Assembly: GCA_900759325.1 (NCBI GenBank)
Contig: CAAEUW010000017.1
Coordinates: 1-22,720, forward strand
Source of the DNA: an uncultured Peptostreptococcus sp.
GTDB lineage: Bacteria; Bacillota; Clostridia; Peptostreptococcales; Peptostreptococcaceae
DNA: 22,720 nt
Reading direction: 5' to 3'
Shown here: positions 15,538 through 22,720 of the stretch, piece by piece
How the letters are laid out: each line of letters begins with the position of its first letter
Numbering within the stretch: position 1 is the first letter of the stretch
Notes under the pieces: model-generated
Seen by the model: only the letters and a program-made list of their open reading frames with translations
What the model was told of the DNA's origin: nothing
Databases searched by the model: none
Translations under genes and position numbers: made by a program

Positions 15538-16671
15538 ATGATTTTCGAAAAAGAACATGAATTAGTTCGTCAGCTAGCTAAGGAATTCGCTGAAAATGAA
15601 ATTAAACCAACTGCAGAAGAAGTTGATGAAACTGGCGATTTCCCTATGGAAATTTATCAAAAAATGGCTAAAGCTGGATTTTTAGGTATTAAGATACCAA
15701 AGGCTTATGGAGGTTCAGGTGGAGACCACCGTTCATATGCAATAGTTATGGAAGAATTAGCTAAGGCATCTGGTGTATCTACTATATGGATATCATCTCC
15801 AAACTCTCTACAGTCAACTCCAATACTAAGAGATGGTACTGAAGAGCAGAAGGAACAGTATCTTAGACCAATGGTTACAGGCGAAAAGTTATTCGCATTC
15901 GGTCTTACTGAGCCAGGAGCTGGTTCAGACGCAGCGTCTATATTGACAACTGCTGAAAAAGATGGTGATGACTACATCCTAAACGGAAGAAAAACTTTCA
16001 TAACTGGTGCTCCAGTATCTGATTATGTAATAGTTTTCGCTAAGACTAATCCAGAATTAGGCGTTAAGGGTATATCTACTTTCGTAGTAGACTCTAAGTT
16101 AGAAGGTGTATCTTTTGGTAAGTCAGAAAACAAGATGGGTATGATTGGTTGCCCAACTAGTGATGTTGTTCTTGAAAATGTTAGAGTTTCTAAGGATTGT
16201 ATGCTAGGTAGAGAAGGTAAGGGATTCATCAACGCAATGAAGACTCTAAGCGTTGGTAGATTAGGTATCGCTAGCCAGGCTCTAGGACTTGCACAGGGTG
16301 CTATGGAAGAAGCAGTTAAGTACGCTAAGTCTAGACACCAGTTCGGTAAGTCACTAGCTCAGTTCCAGAATACTCAGTTCATACTAGCAGAAATGGAAAC
16401 AAAGTTAGCAGCTATGCGTCACCTTGTTTATGATGCTGCTTATAAGATGGATTTAGGACAAGCAGCTGATAAGGAAGCTTCAATGGCTAAATTATTCGCT
16501 ACAGAAGAAGCAAAATGGATAATTGACAAAGCATTACAGATTCACGGTGGATATGGTTACATTAAGGAATATCCAGTTGAAAGAATGTACAGAGACATCA
16601 GAGTAACTTCACTTTACGAAGGAACATCTGAAGTTCAGAAGATGGTTATAGCATCAAGCTTATTGAAATAA
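15538..16671 (+). CDS. acdB: Acyl-CoA dehydrogenase acting as enoyl-CoA reductase (AcdB/AcdA)
   Basis: A 377-aa flavoprotein of the acyl-CoA dehydrogenase family. In this context it reduces the enoyl-CoA made by HadBC to the saturated acyl-CoA, probably as part of an electron-bifurcating complex with EtfAB (NADH oxidised, ferredoxin and enoyl-CoA reduced); bifurcation is known for related Acd-Etf systems and inferred here. Visible marks: FGLTEPGAGSDA (about 121-132, FAD/substrate site), KTFITGAPVSDY, GRLGIASQALGLAQGA, QFGKSLAQFQNTQF, IHGGYGYIKEYPVERMYRD and the catalytic Glu361 in LYEGTSE. Length is standard. AAGGAGG precedes the ATG; a 33-bp gap from hadC and 16 bp to etfB indicate one transcript. 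Confidence 0.92.
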   Translation: MIFEKEHELVRQLAKEFAENEIKPTAEEVDETGDFPMEIYQKMAKAGFLGIKIPKAYGGSGGDHRSYAIVMEELAKASGVSTIWISSPNSLQSTPILRDGTEEQKEQYLRPMVTGEKLFAFGLTEPGAGSDAASILTTAEKDGDDYILNGRKTFITGAPVSDYVIVFAKTNPELGVKGISTFVVDSKLEGVSFGKSENKMGMIGCPTSDVVLENVRVSKDCMLGREGKGFINAMKTLSVGRLGIASQALGLAQGAMEEAVKYAKSRHQFGKSLAQFQNTQFILAEMETKLAAMRHLVYDAAYKMDLGQAADKEASMAKLFATEEAKWIIDKALQIHGGYGYIKEYPVERMYRDIRVTSLYEGTSEVQKMVIASSLLK

Positions 16672-16687
16672 GGGGAGGTATATATAG

Positions 16688-17479
16688 ATGAAAATTGTAG
16701 CTTGCATAAAACAAGTACCAGATACAACAGAGGTAAAACTTGACCCTGTAAAGAATACTTTGATCCGTGATGGTGTACCTAGTATCATAAACCCTGACGA
16801 TAAGGCAGGTCTTGAACTAGCACTTCAGATCAAGGAATCAGTTCCAGGATCTACTTTAACAGTAGTATCAATGGGACCTCCACAGGCAGAAGTTGCACTT
16901 AGAGAAGCATTAGCAATGGGAGCAGATGATGCAGTTCTTGTAACTGATAGAGCTTTCGGTGGAGCAGATACATGGGCGACATCTTCAACAATAGCTGGTG
17001 CACTTAGAAACATTGATTACGATATAATAATAGCAGGTAGACAGGCTATAGACGGTGACACAGCACAGGTTGGTCCACAGATCGCTGAGCATCTTGGAAT
17101 ACCTCAGGTATCTTACTGTGAAGAACTAAAGGTTGAAGGTGACAAGTTCATCGTTAGAAGACAGTTCGAAGATAGATATCACATAGTTGAAATAAAGCCA
17201 CCTTGCCTAATTACTACACTAAGCGAAGAAATAGACCCAAGATACATGACAGTAGGCGGAATATTCGATGCTTATCAGAAGGAAATGAAGGTTTGGGGAT
17301 TGAAGGACATTGAAGACAAACTAGATCTTTCAAATATCGGTTTAAAGGGTTCACCTACAAACGTTAAAAAGTCATTTACAAAGCAGGCTAAGGGCAAAGG
17401 CGTTAAGCTAGAAGGATTAACTCCAGAAGAAGCAGCTGATGCAATTCTTGCTAAGTTACAGGAAAAGTATTTTATATAA
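16688..17479 (+). CDS. etfB: Electron transfer flavoprotein, beta subunit
   Basis: A 263-aa EtfB with the standard N-terminus (MKIVACIKQVPDTTEV), the nucleotide-binding segment AMGADDAVLVTD, and the family signature region GRQAIDGDTAQVGPQIAEHL followed by VSYCEEL. With EtfA it binds FAD and passes electrons to the acyl-CoA dehydrogenase encoded upstream. Placement directly after acdB and before etfA matches the C. difficile acdB-etfBA order and bifurcating Etf gene sets; in the bifurcating type the beta subunit also holds FAD where others hold AMP. I cannot prove which type this is by eye. GGGGAGG ribosome site; 55 bp separate it from etfA. Confidence 0.93.
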   Translation: MKIVACIKQVPDTTEVKLDPVKNTLIRDGVPSIINPDDKAGLELALQIKESVPGSTLTVVSMGPPQAEVALREALAMGADDAVLVTDRAFGGADTWATSSTIAGALRNIDYDIIIAGRQAIDGDTAQVGPQIAEHLGIPQVSYCEELKVEGDKFIVRRQFEDRYHIVEIKPPCLITTLSEEIDPRYMTVGGIFDAYQKEMKVWGLKDIEDKLDLSNIGLKGSPTNVKKSFTKQAKGKGVKLEGLTPEEAADAILAKLQEKYFI

Positions 17480-17534
17480 GATACTAGAGAATTACAATTA
17501 TAAAAAAATAATGATTTGAAAGGAAGATTACCTA

Positions 17535-18542
17535 ATGAACAAGGATATTTATGTAGTAGTTGAACAGGTAGACGGTGTCGTTCAAAAAGTAGGCATCGAG
17601 CTTATCGGTATAGCAAGTAAATTGGCAGCTGACCTAGGACAGGAAGTAGTTGCAGTTTTACTAGGAAAAGAAGTAAAGGGGTTAGCTGAAAACCTAATCC
17701 ACCATGGAGCAAACAAGGTTATATGTGTAGAAGATCCAATCTTGGAGCACTATGCAACTGAACCATATACTAAGGCATTAAACGCAATAGTAGAAGCTAA
17801 GAAGCCAGAAATAGTACTTTACGGTGCTACTTCAATAGGTAGAGACTTGGCTCCTAGAGTATCTGCAAGAGTACATACAGGATTAACAGCTGACTGTACT
17901 AAGCTAGAAATAGATCCAGAAACTAAGTTATTACTTATGACTAGACCAGCTTTCGGTGGTAACATCATGGCTACAATAGTTTGTAAGGAATTCAGACCTC
18001 AGATGGCAACTGTAAGACCAGGTGTTATGCAGGCCCTTTCTACAGACACTTCTAGAACTGGTGAAGTTGAACTATTCAAGGTTGAATTCACTGATGCTGA
18101 TATGAACATCAAAATCAGAGAAGTAATCAAGGAAAAGCATGCTAAGGTTGATATCACAGAAGCTAAGGTTCTAGTTTCTGGTGGTAGAGGTATCGGTAAT
18201 GCAGAATACTTCGATGTATTAAAGGAATTAGCTGACGAACTAGGCGGTCTAGTTACTTCTTCAAGAGCTAACGTAGATGCTGGTTGGATCGGTAGAGAAA
18301 GACAGGTTGGACAGACTGGTAAGACAGTTAGACCAGACCTATACATGGCTTGTGGTATATCAGGAGCTATACAGCACTTAGCTGGTATGGAAGATTCTGA
18401 ATTTATCGTAGCTATAAACAAGGATGCTCAGGCTCCTATATTCGACGTAGCTGACTTAGGTGTAGTTGGTGACTTACACAAGATAATGCCAATACTAATC
18501 GATAAGGTTAGAGCATTAAAGGCTGAAAAGGCGAATATGTAA
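17535..18542 (+). CDS. etfA: Electron transfer flavoprotein, alpha subunit
   Basis: A 335-aa EtfA. The N-terminal domain (about 1-195) includes YGATSIGRDLAPRVSARVHTG. The C-terminal FAD domain has the conserved run SGGRGIGN (215-222), RANVDAGW, VGQTGKTVRPDLYMACGISG (258-277), INKD (294-297) and DLGVVGD (307-313). Together with EtfB it should relay or bifurcate electrons to AcdB. No extra ferredoxin domain is present, unlike some clostridial EtfA proteins. Last gene of the tight part of the operon: 302 bp of AT-rich DNA follow before ldhA. Lysine is mostly AAG and glutamine CAG, as in the rest of the had set. Confidence 0.93.
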   Translation: MNKDIYVVVEQVDGVVQKVGIELIGIASKLAADLGQEVVAVLLGKEVKGLAENLIHHGANKVICVEDPILEHYATEPYTKALNAIVEAKKPEIVLYGATSIGRDLAPRVSARVHTGLTADCTKLEIDPETKLLLMTRPAFGGNIMATIVCKEFRPQMATVRPGVMQALSTDTSRTGEVELFKVEFTDADMNIKIREVIKEKHAKVDITEAKVLVSGGRGIGNAEYFDVLKELADELGGLVTSSRANVDAGWIGRERQVGQTGKTVRPDLYMACGISGAIQHLAGMEDSEFIVAINKDAQAPIFDVADLGVVGDLHKIMPILIDKVRALKAEKANM

Positions 18543-18844
18543 TTTTATTAACGAAAAAGAAAATTTATTTCAACAGATTTTTTGAAAAAGTTGTTTAGAT
18601 AATACTGTGAATATAAAATTTCTGTAGTAAAATACAAAAACTTATTGTATAATATACCTAGGGGTTTGCACTTCTCCCTAGGTATAGAGTACAATTTGTT
18701 TAAAAATAGACATTACTGTAGTAAATCTGACAAGTATGTCTAAAAAATTTAAACACATTGGTTAAATAAATAACGGATTGTTTAAATTTATTTAAAATTT
18801 TTATTATACGAATGCTTATTAGCTAGAGTTAGGGAGGCAAATTA
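18543..18844 (+). other. Intergenic region etfA-ldhA with hairpin, direct repeats and possible operator
   Basis: Very AT-rich and without coding potential. It holds a TATAAT (18648-18653) with no good -35, an 11-bp perfect hairpin right after it (listed separately), a 10-bp direct repeat CTGTAGTAAA (18622-18631 and 18716-18725; the second copy sits in the near-palindrome TTACTGTAGTAA), a Rex-like sequence at 18759-18776 and a good ribosome site GGGAGG before ldhA. No convincing intrinsic terminator for the etfA end was found. Confidence 0.6.
18653..18686 (+). other. Perfect 11-bp hairpin upstream of ldhA
   Basis: TATACCTAGGG (18653-18663) pairs perfectly with CCCTAGGTATA (18676-18686) over a 12-base loop. 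GAGTACAAT follows, not a T-run, so it is a poor intrinsic terminator on either strand. It may be a processing/stability element at the 3' end of the had mRNA or the 5' end of an ldhA mRNA, or a protein-binding palindrome. Confidence 0.6.
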
Positions 18845-19837
18845 ATGGTTAAGGTTAGAGTAACTTGTAACAAAAATATTATTGAAAGATTCGGCGTTAA
18901 AAAGCCAGAAGGTTGGGATTTCCAGTATATCAACTATCCTTGTTCAGATGAGGAACTAGTTGAACAGTGTAAGGATGCAGACATAGTTTTCTGTGGTCCA
19001 GTTGATCATTTCAGAAGAGAAGTAATAGAACAGCTTGATAATTGTAAGCTTATTCATTCATTAGGTGTTGGCTTCGACAAGATAGACTTAGAAGCAGCCA
19101 AGGAAAAGGGTATTTATGTTTGCAATAATAGGGCCGTTAACGCAGTACCAGTTGCAGAATTAGCTCTTGGACATATGATAACTTCTTTAAGAAGAATGCC
19201 AGAAGCAGATGCAAAGATAAAAGCTAAGGGTGTTGACGGATTTAACGAAAGCTTCAGAGAATATCAAGTTAAGGGTCAGAGCGAATTGAGCTCAAGAGTA
19301 ATAGGACTTGTAGGTCTAGGTGCCATAGGTAAGGCGGCTGTTAGAATGCTTAAGGCATTTGGATGCAAGATTCTTTATTATGATGTGTTCAGAGCTTCTG
19401 AAGACTATGAAAAAGAAAATGATCTTACTTTCTGTACATACGAGGAAATACTTGCTCAGTGTGACATAATTTCTTACCACGTTCCAGTTCTAGATACTAC
19501 TAGAAACATGGTTCGTAAGGAAACTATAGCGCAGATGAAGCAGGATGCAGTAATAATCAACGTTGCAAGAGGAGAAATAGTTAACAACGAAGACCTAGCA
19601 GAGGCTTTAAACAACGGTAGAATCTTTGCAGGACTAGATGTTATAGCTCCAGAACCACCAAGTGCGGATCATCCTTTATTTAACCTAACTGAGGCTGGTA
19701 AGGCTAGATTATCAATTACTCCTCATATAGCAGGAACAACTGATGATGCGTTCATTAGAATGTCAGAATGGTCATATGCAGACATGGTTAAGGTTATGAA
19801 TGGAGAAAGACCAAATAACGTAGTTAATGGTCTTTAA
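18845..19837 (+). CDS. ldhA: (R)-2-hydroxyacid dehydrogenase, NAD-dependent (LdhA/FldH role)
   Basis: A 330-aa D-isomer-specific 2-hydroxyacid dehydrogenase. It would reduce the 2-oxoacid (2-oxoisocaproate, phenylpyruvate or similar) to the (R)-2-hydroxyacid used by HadA. The Rossmann motif GLGAIG (157-162) and Asp180 at the end of the next strand indicate NAD(H) preference. The catalytic set is Arg242 (NVARGEI), Glu270 (APEPP) and His294 (TPHIAG). In C. difficile ldhA is the first gene of the had cluster; here it lies after etfA, behind a 302-bp gap that may carry its own promoter. Ribosome site GGGAGG. The same codon bias as the had genes supports co-adaptation. Substrate range cannot be read from the sequence. 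Confidence 0.9.
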   Translation: MVKVRVTCNKNIIERFGVKKPEGWDFQYINYPCSDEELVEQCKDADIVFCGPVDHFRREVIEQLDNCKLIHSLGVGFDKIDLEAAKEKGIYVCNNRAVNAVPVAELALGHMITSLRRMPEADAKIKAKGVDGFNESFREYQVKGQSELSSRVIGLVGLGAIGKAAVRMLKAFGCKILYYDVFRASEDYEKENDLTFCTYEEILAQCDIISYHVPVLDTTRNMVRKETIAQMKQDAVIINVARGEIVNNEDLAEALNNGRIFAGLDVIAPEPPSADHPLFNLTEAGKARLSITPHIAGTTDDAFIRMSEWSYADMVKVMNGERPNNVVNGL

Positions 19838-19881
19838 TGACTAAGCCTATATGGCAAATCTATTTTAGAAGGTGAATGAGT

Positions 19882-21207
19882 ATGGAAATTAAAAGAAAAG
19901 ACGTTATCGTTTGTGGTTTTGCATTATTTGCAATTTTCTTTGGTGCTGGTAACTTGATATTCCCACCACACCTTGGTGTATTAGCTGGTGACAGATGGTT
20001 CACAGCTATGGTTGGATTCTTGATTTCAGACCCAGTTTTACCTATACTAGGTGTTATCGTTACAGCTAGATTAGGTGGTAGAGCAGACGACCTAGGTAAG
20101 AGAGTTAGTCCTAAATTTGCTAAGTTGATAGGTACAATCGCTATATTGACAATTGGACCTTTCTTCGCAATTCCAAGAACAGGTGCTACAACACATGAAG
20201 TATTTATTAGATCATTGTTCCCATCAGTTCCAATTTGGGCTACTTCAATAGTATTCTTCGGTTTAACACTTTACATCACATTAAATCCTGGTAAGGTTAT
20301 CGACTTCATAGGTCAGTATCTTACACCAGCTCTTTTGATAATCTTGGCGATTATTGTGGTTATAGCTATAGTTAACCCACCAGATCCTAAGGTTACAACA
20401 GATGTGCAAGGACTATTTACAATGTCATTTAAGGAAGGTTACCAGACAATGGATGCTCTTGGTTCTCCTCTAATGGCTGGTATAGTTATAAGTGACCTTA
20501 TAAGACGTGGATACCACGACAAGGAAGTTCAGTTCAAGGTAAGTGTTCAGGTTGGTATCGTTGCATTCATACTACTAGCTCTAGTTTACGGTGGTTTAAC
20601 TTATGCAGGTGCTACAGTTGGTGGCCACTTCAATGGTGAAACTGAAAGAACTGTATTACTTATAGGTATGGTTCAATTAATGCTAGGAAACGTTGGTAAG
20701 GTATTCATGGGTATAGCTGTTGCTCTTGCTTGTTTAACAACTTCAACAGGACTAAGCTCAACTTGTGGTAACTACTTTGAAACTATTTCAGGTGGTAAGT
20801 TAAAGTATAAGCAGATAGTTTGCGTATGTATTGCTATAGCTTTCGTTCTTTCACTAATCGGTGTTGACGGTCTTATAGCAATAGCAGTTCCAATCCTATC
20901 AGCTATATACCCAGTTATCATAGTACTTATATTCATGTCTATATTTGACAAGCAGATCAAGTACAACTGGACTTATACAGGTGCTGTTATAGGTGCATTC
21001 GCAGTAGCTTTAATCGAAAGTATAAACCTTGCTTCAGTCATGAGAGGTGGAAACCTTCTTGCAGGTGCTGCTAAGGCTTGTGCTTCATTACCACTAGGTA
21101 CATACGGATTCGAATGGGTTGTTCCAGCTCTTGTTTGCTCAATAGTACTTACACTAATAAGTGCTGTAGCAAAGGTTGGTAAGACAATAAATGATCCACT
21201 AGATTAA
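19882..21207 (+). CDS. brnQ: Branched-chain amino acid carrier, BrnQ family (LIVCS)
   Basis: A membrane carrier of about 441 aa with roughly twelve hydrophobic helices. The N-terminus contains FALFAIFFGAGNLIFPPHLG, the most conserved stretch of the BrnQ family, followed by the typical IGPFFAIPRTGATTHEV loop. BrnQ proteins import leucine, isoleucine and valine with sodium or proton. Start choice: ATG 19876 is only 3 nt from the ribosome site GAAGG, whereas ATG 19882 is 9 nt away, so the second is preferred. Position between ldhA and the aminotransferase makes it the likely importer for the amino acid fermented by this locus and argues for leucine as a substrate, though aromatic amino acids cannot be excluded. 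Confidence 0.9.
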   Translation: MEIKRKDVIVCGFALFAIFFGAGNLIFPPHLGVLAGDRWFTAMVGFLISDPVLPILGVIVTARLGGRADDLGKRVSPKFAKLIGTIAILTIGPFFAIPRTGATTHEVFIRSLFPSVPIWATSIVFFGLTLYITLNPGKVIDFIGQYLTPALLIILAIIVVIAIVNPPDPKVTTDVQGLFTMSFKEGYQTMDALGSPLMAGIVISDLIRRGYHDKEVQFKVSVQVGIVAFILLALVYGGLTYAGATVGGHFNGETERTVLLIGMVQLMLGNVGKVFMGIAVALACLTTSTGLSSTCGNYFETISGGKLKYKQIVCVCIAIAFVLSLIGVDGLIAIAVPILSAIYPVIIVLIFMSIFDKQIKYNWTYTGAVIGAFAVALIESINLASVMRGGNLLAGAAKACASLPLGTYGFEWVVPALVCSIVLTLISAVAKVGKTINDPLD

Positions 21208-21266
21208 TTTGTATTGAGATTCATCGAGCGAATTAAGCAATTATAAAAAATGCATATGACTTCAAG

Positions 21267-21302
21267 CTTGATTCCTTCGGGTTAGCTCCTGGAGGAATCA
21301 AG
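21267..21302 (+). other. Long hairpin between brnQ and the aminotransferase gene
   Basis: CTTGATTCCT (21267-21276) pairs perfectly with AGGAATCAAG (21293-21302), and the inner bases TCGGG/CCTGG extend the stem by five pairs (two G-U), leaving a six-base loop. TATTAAATAT follows rather than a T-run. It is the only evident structure in the 152-bp gap and may set separate mRNA levels for the two genes. Confidence 0.6.
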
Positions 21303-21359
21303 TATTAAATATAGTAATTTACAAAAAAGATTTCTAACATTAATTAGGAGGTAATTATT

Positions 21360-22544
21360 ATGATTTCTCAGGAAATGGTAAAATTAGGTACAGCAAAATC
21401 AATAATCAGAGAATTAGCAGCATTCGGTGCTATGAGAGCAGCTGAAATAGGTGCTGAAAACGTATTAGACTTTTCACTAGGTAACCCTTCAGTTCCAGCT
21501 CCAAAGGAAGTACAGGATGCAATTATAGATATAATAAAGACTTATGAACCAAAGGTATACCATTCTTATTCTTCAGGTGCTGGTCATGACGGTTGTAGAA
21601 CAGCTATAGCTGATGACCTAAACAAGAGATTTGGAACTAAGTATACTAAGGACAACCTATTGATGACTTGTGGTGCTGCAGCATCTCTAAACATTACTCT
21701 TAAGGCTTTAATCTCATCTGCTGATGATGAAATAATGGTTCTAGCTCCATTCTTCCCAGAATACACAGTATTCATCAATGGTCAGGGTGGTAAGCAGGTT
21801 CTTGTACCTTGCAAGGACGACATGCAGTTAAATATAGAAGGTGTTAAGGCGGCTATAACTCCTAACACTAAGGCTATAATAGTTAACTCTCCTAACAACC
21901 CATCAGGTGTTATCTATACACTAGATGAAATAAAGGCTCTAGTTGAATTACTAGAAGCTAAGGAAAAAGAATATGGTCATCCTATATACATCATAGCTGA
22001 CGAACCATACAGAGAATTAGTTCTAATAGATGGTCTTGAAGTACCATTTATACCAAACCTATACAAGAACACAGTAATCTGCTATTCTTGGTCTAAGTCT
22101 CTATCTCTACCAGGTGAAAGAATTGGTTATATCCTAGTTCCAAGCGAAGTAGATGATGAATTACTTATGGCAGCAGTAGGTGGAGCAGCAAGAGTACTTG
22201 GTTATGTTTGTGCACCAACACTATTCCAGCTTGTAGTTGAAAGATGTGTAAGCGTACCACCAAATGTAGAAGTATACAAGAAGAACAGAGACCTTCTATA
22301 TGATGGTTTAACTAAGCTAGGCTACAAGGTAGCTAAGCCAGCTGGTGCATTCTACCTATTCATTGAAGCTCCAGATGGAGATTCTGAAACATTCTCTGAA
22401 AAGGCTAAGGCTCATGACATGCTAGTAGTTCCTGGAACAGGATTCGGTTCAAAGGCACACATGAGATTATCTTACTGTGTTGAAACTGAAAAGTGTGAAA
22501 AGTCACTAGCAGTATTTGAAAAGTTGATGGCTGAATACAAGTAA
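21360..22544 (+). CDS. PLP-dependent aminotransferase, class I/II (likely branched-chain or aromatic)
   Basis: A 394-aa fold-type I aminotransferase. Conserved marks: SLGNPSVPAP (substrate loop), NSPNNPSG (177-183), ADEPYRE (Asp214 contacts the pyridine nitrogen), SWSKSLSLPGERIGY with the PLP lysine Lys246 and phosphate-binding Arg254, and a C-terminal RLSYC carrying the arginine that holds the alpha-carboxylate. It would convert the imported amino acid to the 2-oxoacid that LdhA reduces. The family also includes aspartate aminotransferases, so substrate is inferred from position as the last gene of a 2-hydroxyacid fermentation locus. TAGGAGG precedes the ATG, and a strong terminator follows. 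Confidence 0.88.
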   Translation: MISQEMVKLGTAKSIIRELAAFGAMRAAEIGAENVLDFSLGNPSVPAPKEVQDAIIDIIKTYEPKVYHSYSSGAGHDGCRTAIADDLNKRFGTKYTKDNLLMTCGAAASLNITLKALISSADDEIMVLAPFFPEYTVFINGQGGKQVLVPCKDDMQLNIEGVKAAITPNTKAIIVNSPNNPSGVIYTLDEIKALVELLEAKEKEYGHPIYIIADEPYRELVLIDGLEVPFIPNLYKNTVICYSWSKSLSLPGERIGYILVPSEVDDELLMAAVGGAARVLGYVCAPTLFQLVVERCVSVPPNVEVYKKNRDLLYDGLTKLGYKVAKPAGAFYLFIEAPDGDSETFSEKAKAHDMLVVPGTGFGSKAHMRLSYCVETEKCEKSLAVFEKLMAEYK

Positions 22545-22592
22545 TCCTTGTATTAACCAAGAGATTTAAGTTAGATAATTAATACTTGATAT

Positions 22593-22628
22593 AAAAAAGT
22601 GTCGGCATTTTATGCGGACACTTTTTTT
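22593..22628 (+). terminator. Strong intrinsic terminator after the aminotransferase gene
   Basis: GTGTC (22599-22603) pairs with GACAC (22617-22621), GCAT (22605-22608) with ATGC (22612-22615) around a three-base loop, and six upstream A residues can pair with the following T-tract (seven T, 22622-22628). A classic terminator, and the apparent landing site of the element that follows. Confidence 0.92.
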
Positions 22629-22631
22629 ATT

Positions 22632-22720
22632 GTATGACGGGCATGCCATCAGTCTGTGGTGAAAGTCCACGTAGGGCGTAGTTGCCGACGAACCTCATAG
22701 CAACTTGCAAGGTTATCACC
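22632..22720 (+). mobile_element. 5' end of a group II intron, probably class C, cut by the window edge
   Basis: Just past the terminator T-tract the sequence turns GC-richer and begins GTATGACGGGCATG, resembling the GUGYG-type group II 5' splice site. CAGTCTGTGGTGAAAGTCCAC (22650-22670) is the short hairpin with GGUGAAAGUCC typical of domain I of bacterial group II introns, and TAGCAACTTGCAAGG (22699-22713) parallels the TAGCCTAACGCAAGG stretch I recall from class C introns. Class C introns characteristically insert immediately after intrinsic terminator hairpins, as here. The reverse-transcriptase gene and the rest of the ribozyme would lie beyond the window. The exact 5' boundary (22632) is inferred. 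Confidence 0.72.

Noticed and set aside
17999..18421. 140-codon minus-strand open frame inside etfA
   Set aside because: Antisense shadow of a strongly biased coding gene; no ribosome site and no recognisable protein.
18570..18596. AT-rich stem-like sequence after etfA as an intrinsic terminator
   Set aside because: Pairing of TTTTT with AAAAA and CAAC with GTTG leaves a bulge and a weak stem with no proper T-tract.
1..22720. CRISPR array
   Set aside because: No set of regularly spaced direct repeats was seen.

Overview
The window is AT-rich, low-GC Firmicute DNA. A Stickland-type 2-hydroxyacyl-CoA pathway, cobalamin-dependent methionine synthesis with a detached reactivation domain, and a tmRNA with a clostridial-style tag all point to an anaerobic amino-acid fermenter of the Peptostreptococcaceae, most likely a Peptostreptococcus. 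The genus is inference from gene content; no 16S or other marker is present.

Layout. (1) 1-5642, plus strand: a tight five-gene transport cassette made of two exporter-fold ABC half-transporters (the first cut by the window edge), a double-NBD energy-coupling-factor ATPase, an EcfT membrane subunit and an MptD-type S component. (2) 9892-5815, minus strand: a methionine/folate operon in the order metF, stand-alone MetH reactivation protein, metH. metF appears frameshifted near its 3' end. (3) 10045-10705: an orphan plus-strand terminator, then the tmRNA gene (minus strand) with its own terminator and promoter. (4) 10676-22628, plus strand: a FadR/VanR-type GntR regulator followed by hadA-hadB-hadC-acdB-etfB-etfA, then ldhA, a BrnQ-type carrier and a PLP aminotransferase, ending at a strong intrinsic terminator. 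(5) 22632 to the right edge: what looks like the 5' end of a class C group II intron, inserted just after that terminator.

How the genes work together. The carrier imports an amino acid (leucine, or possibly an aromatic one). The aminotransferase makes the 2-oxoacid, LdhA reduces it to the (R)-2-hydroxyacid, HadA moves CoA onto it, HadBC dehydrates it to the enoyl-CoA, and AcdB with EtfAB reduces that to the saturated acyl-CoA. This is the reductive branch of leucine (isocaproate) or phenylalanine/tryptophan (arylpropionate) fermentation. The regulator's promoter and the putative operon promoter share a GTATAC-centred motif, suggesting autoregulation plus control of the operon.

Most noteworthy: the HadC-like subunit has lost the cysteines that hold an iron-sulfur cluster in the well-known HadC, and the ATP-dependent activator gene (hadI/fldI) that usually sits between hadA and hadB is missing here. 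The two losses may be linked. Also notable are the metF frameshift, the intron placed at a terminator, a GC-rich structured patch in the long hadA leader, several intergenic hairpins without U-tracts, and a marked shift in codon use at the had locus (AAG, CAG and CTA preferred) that suggests high expression.
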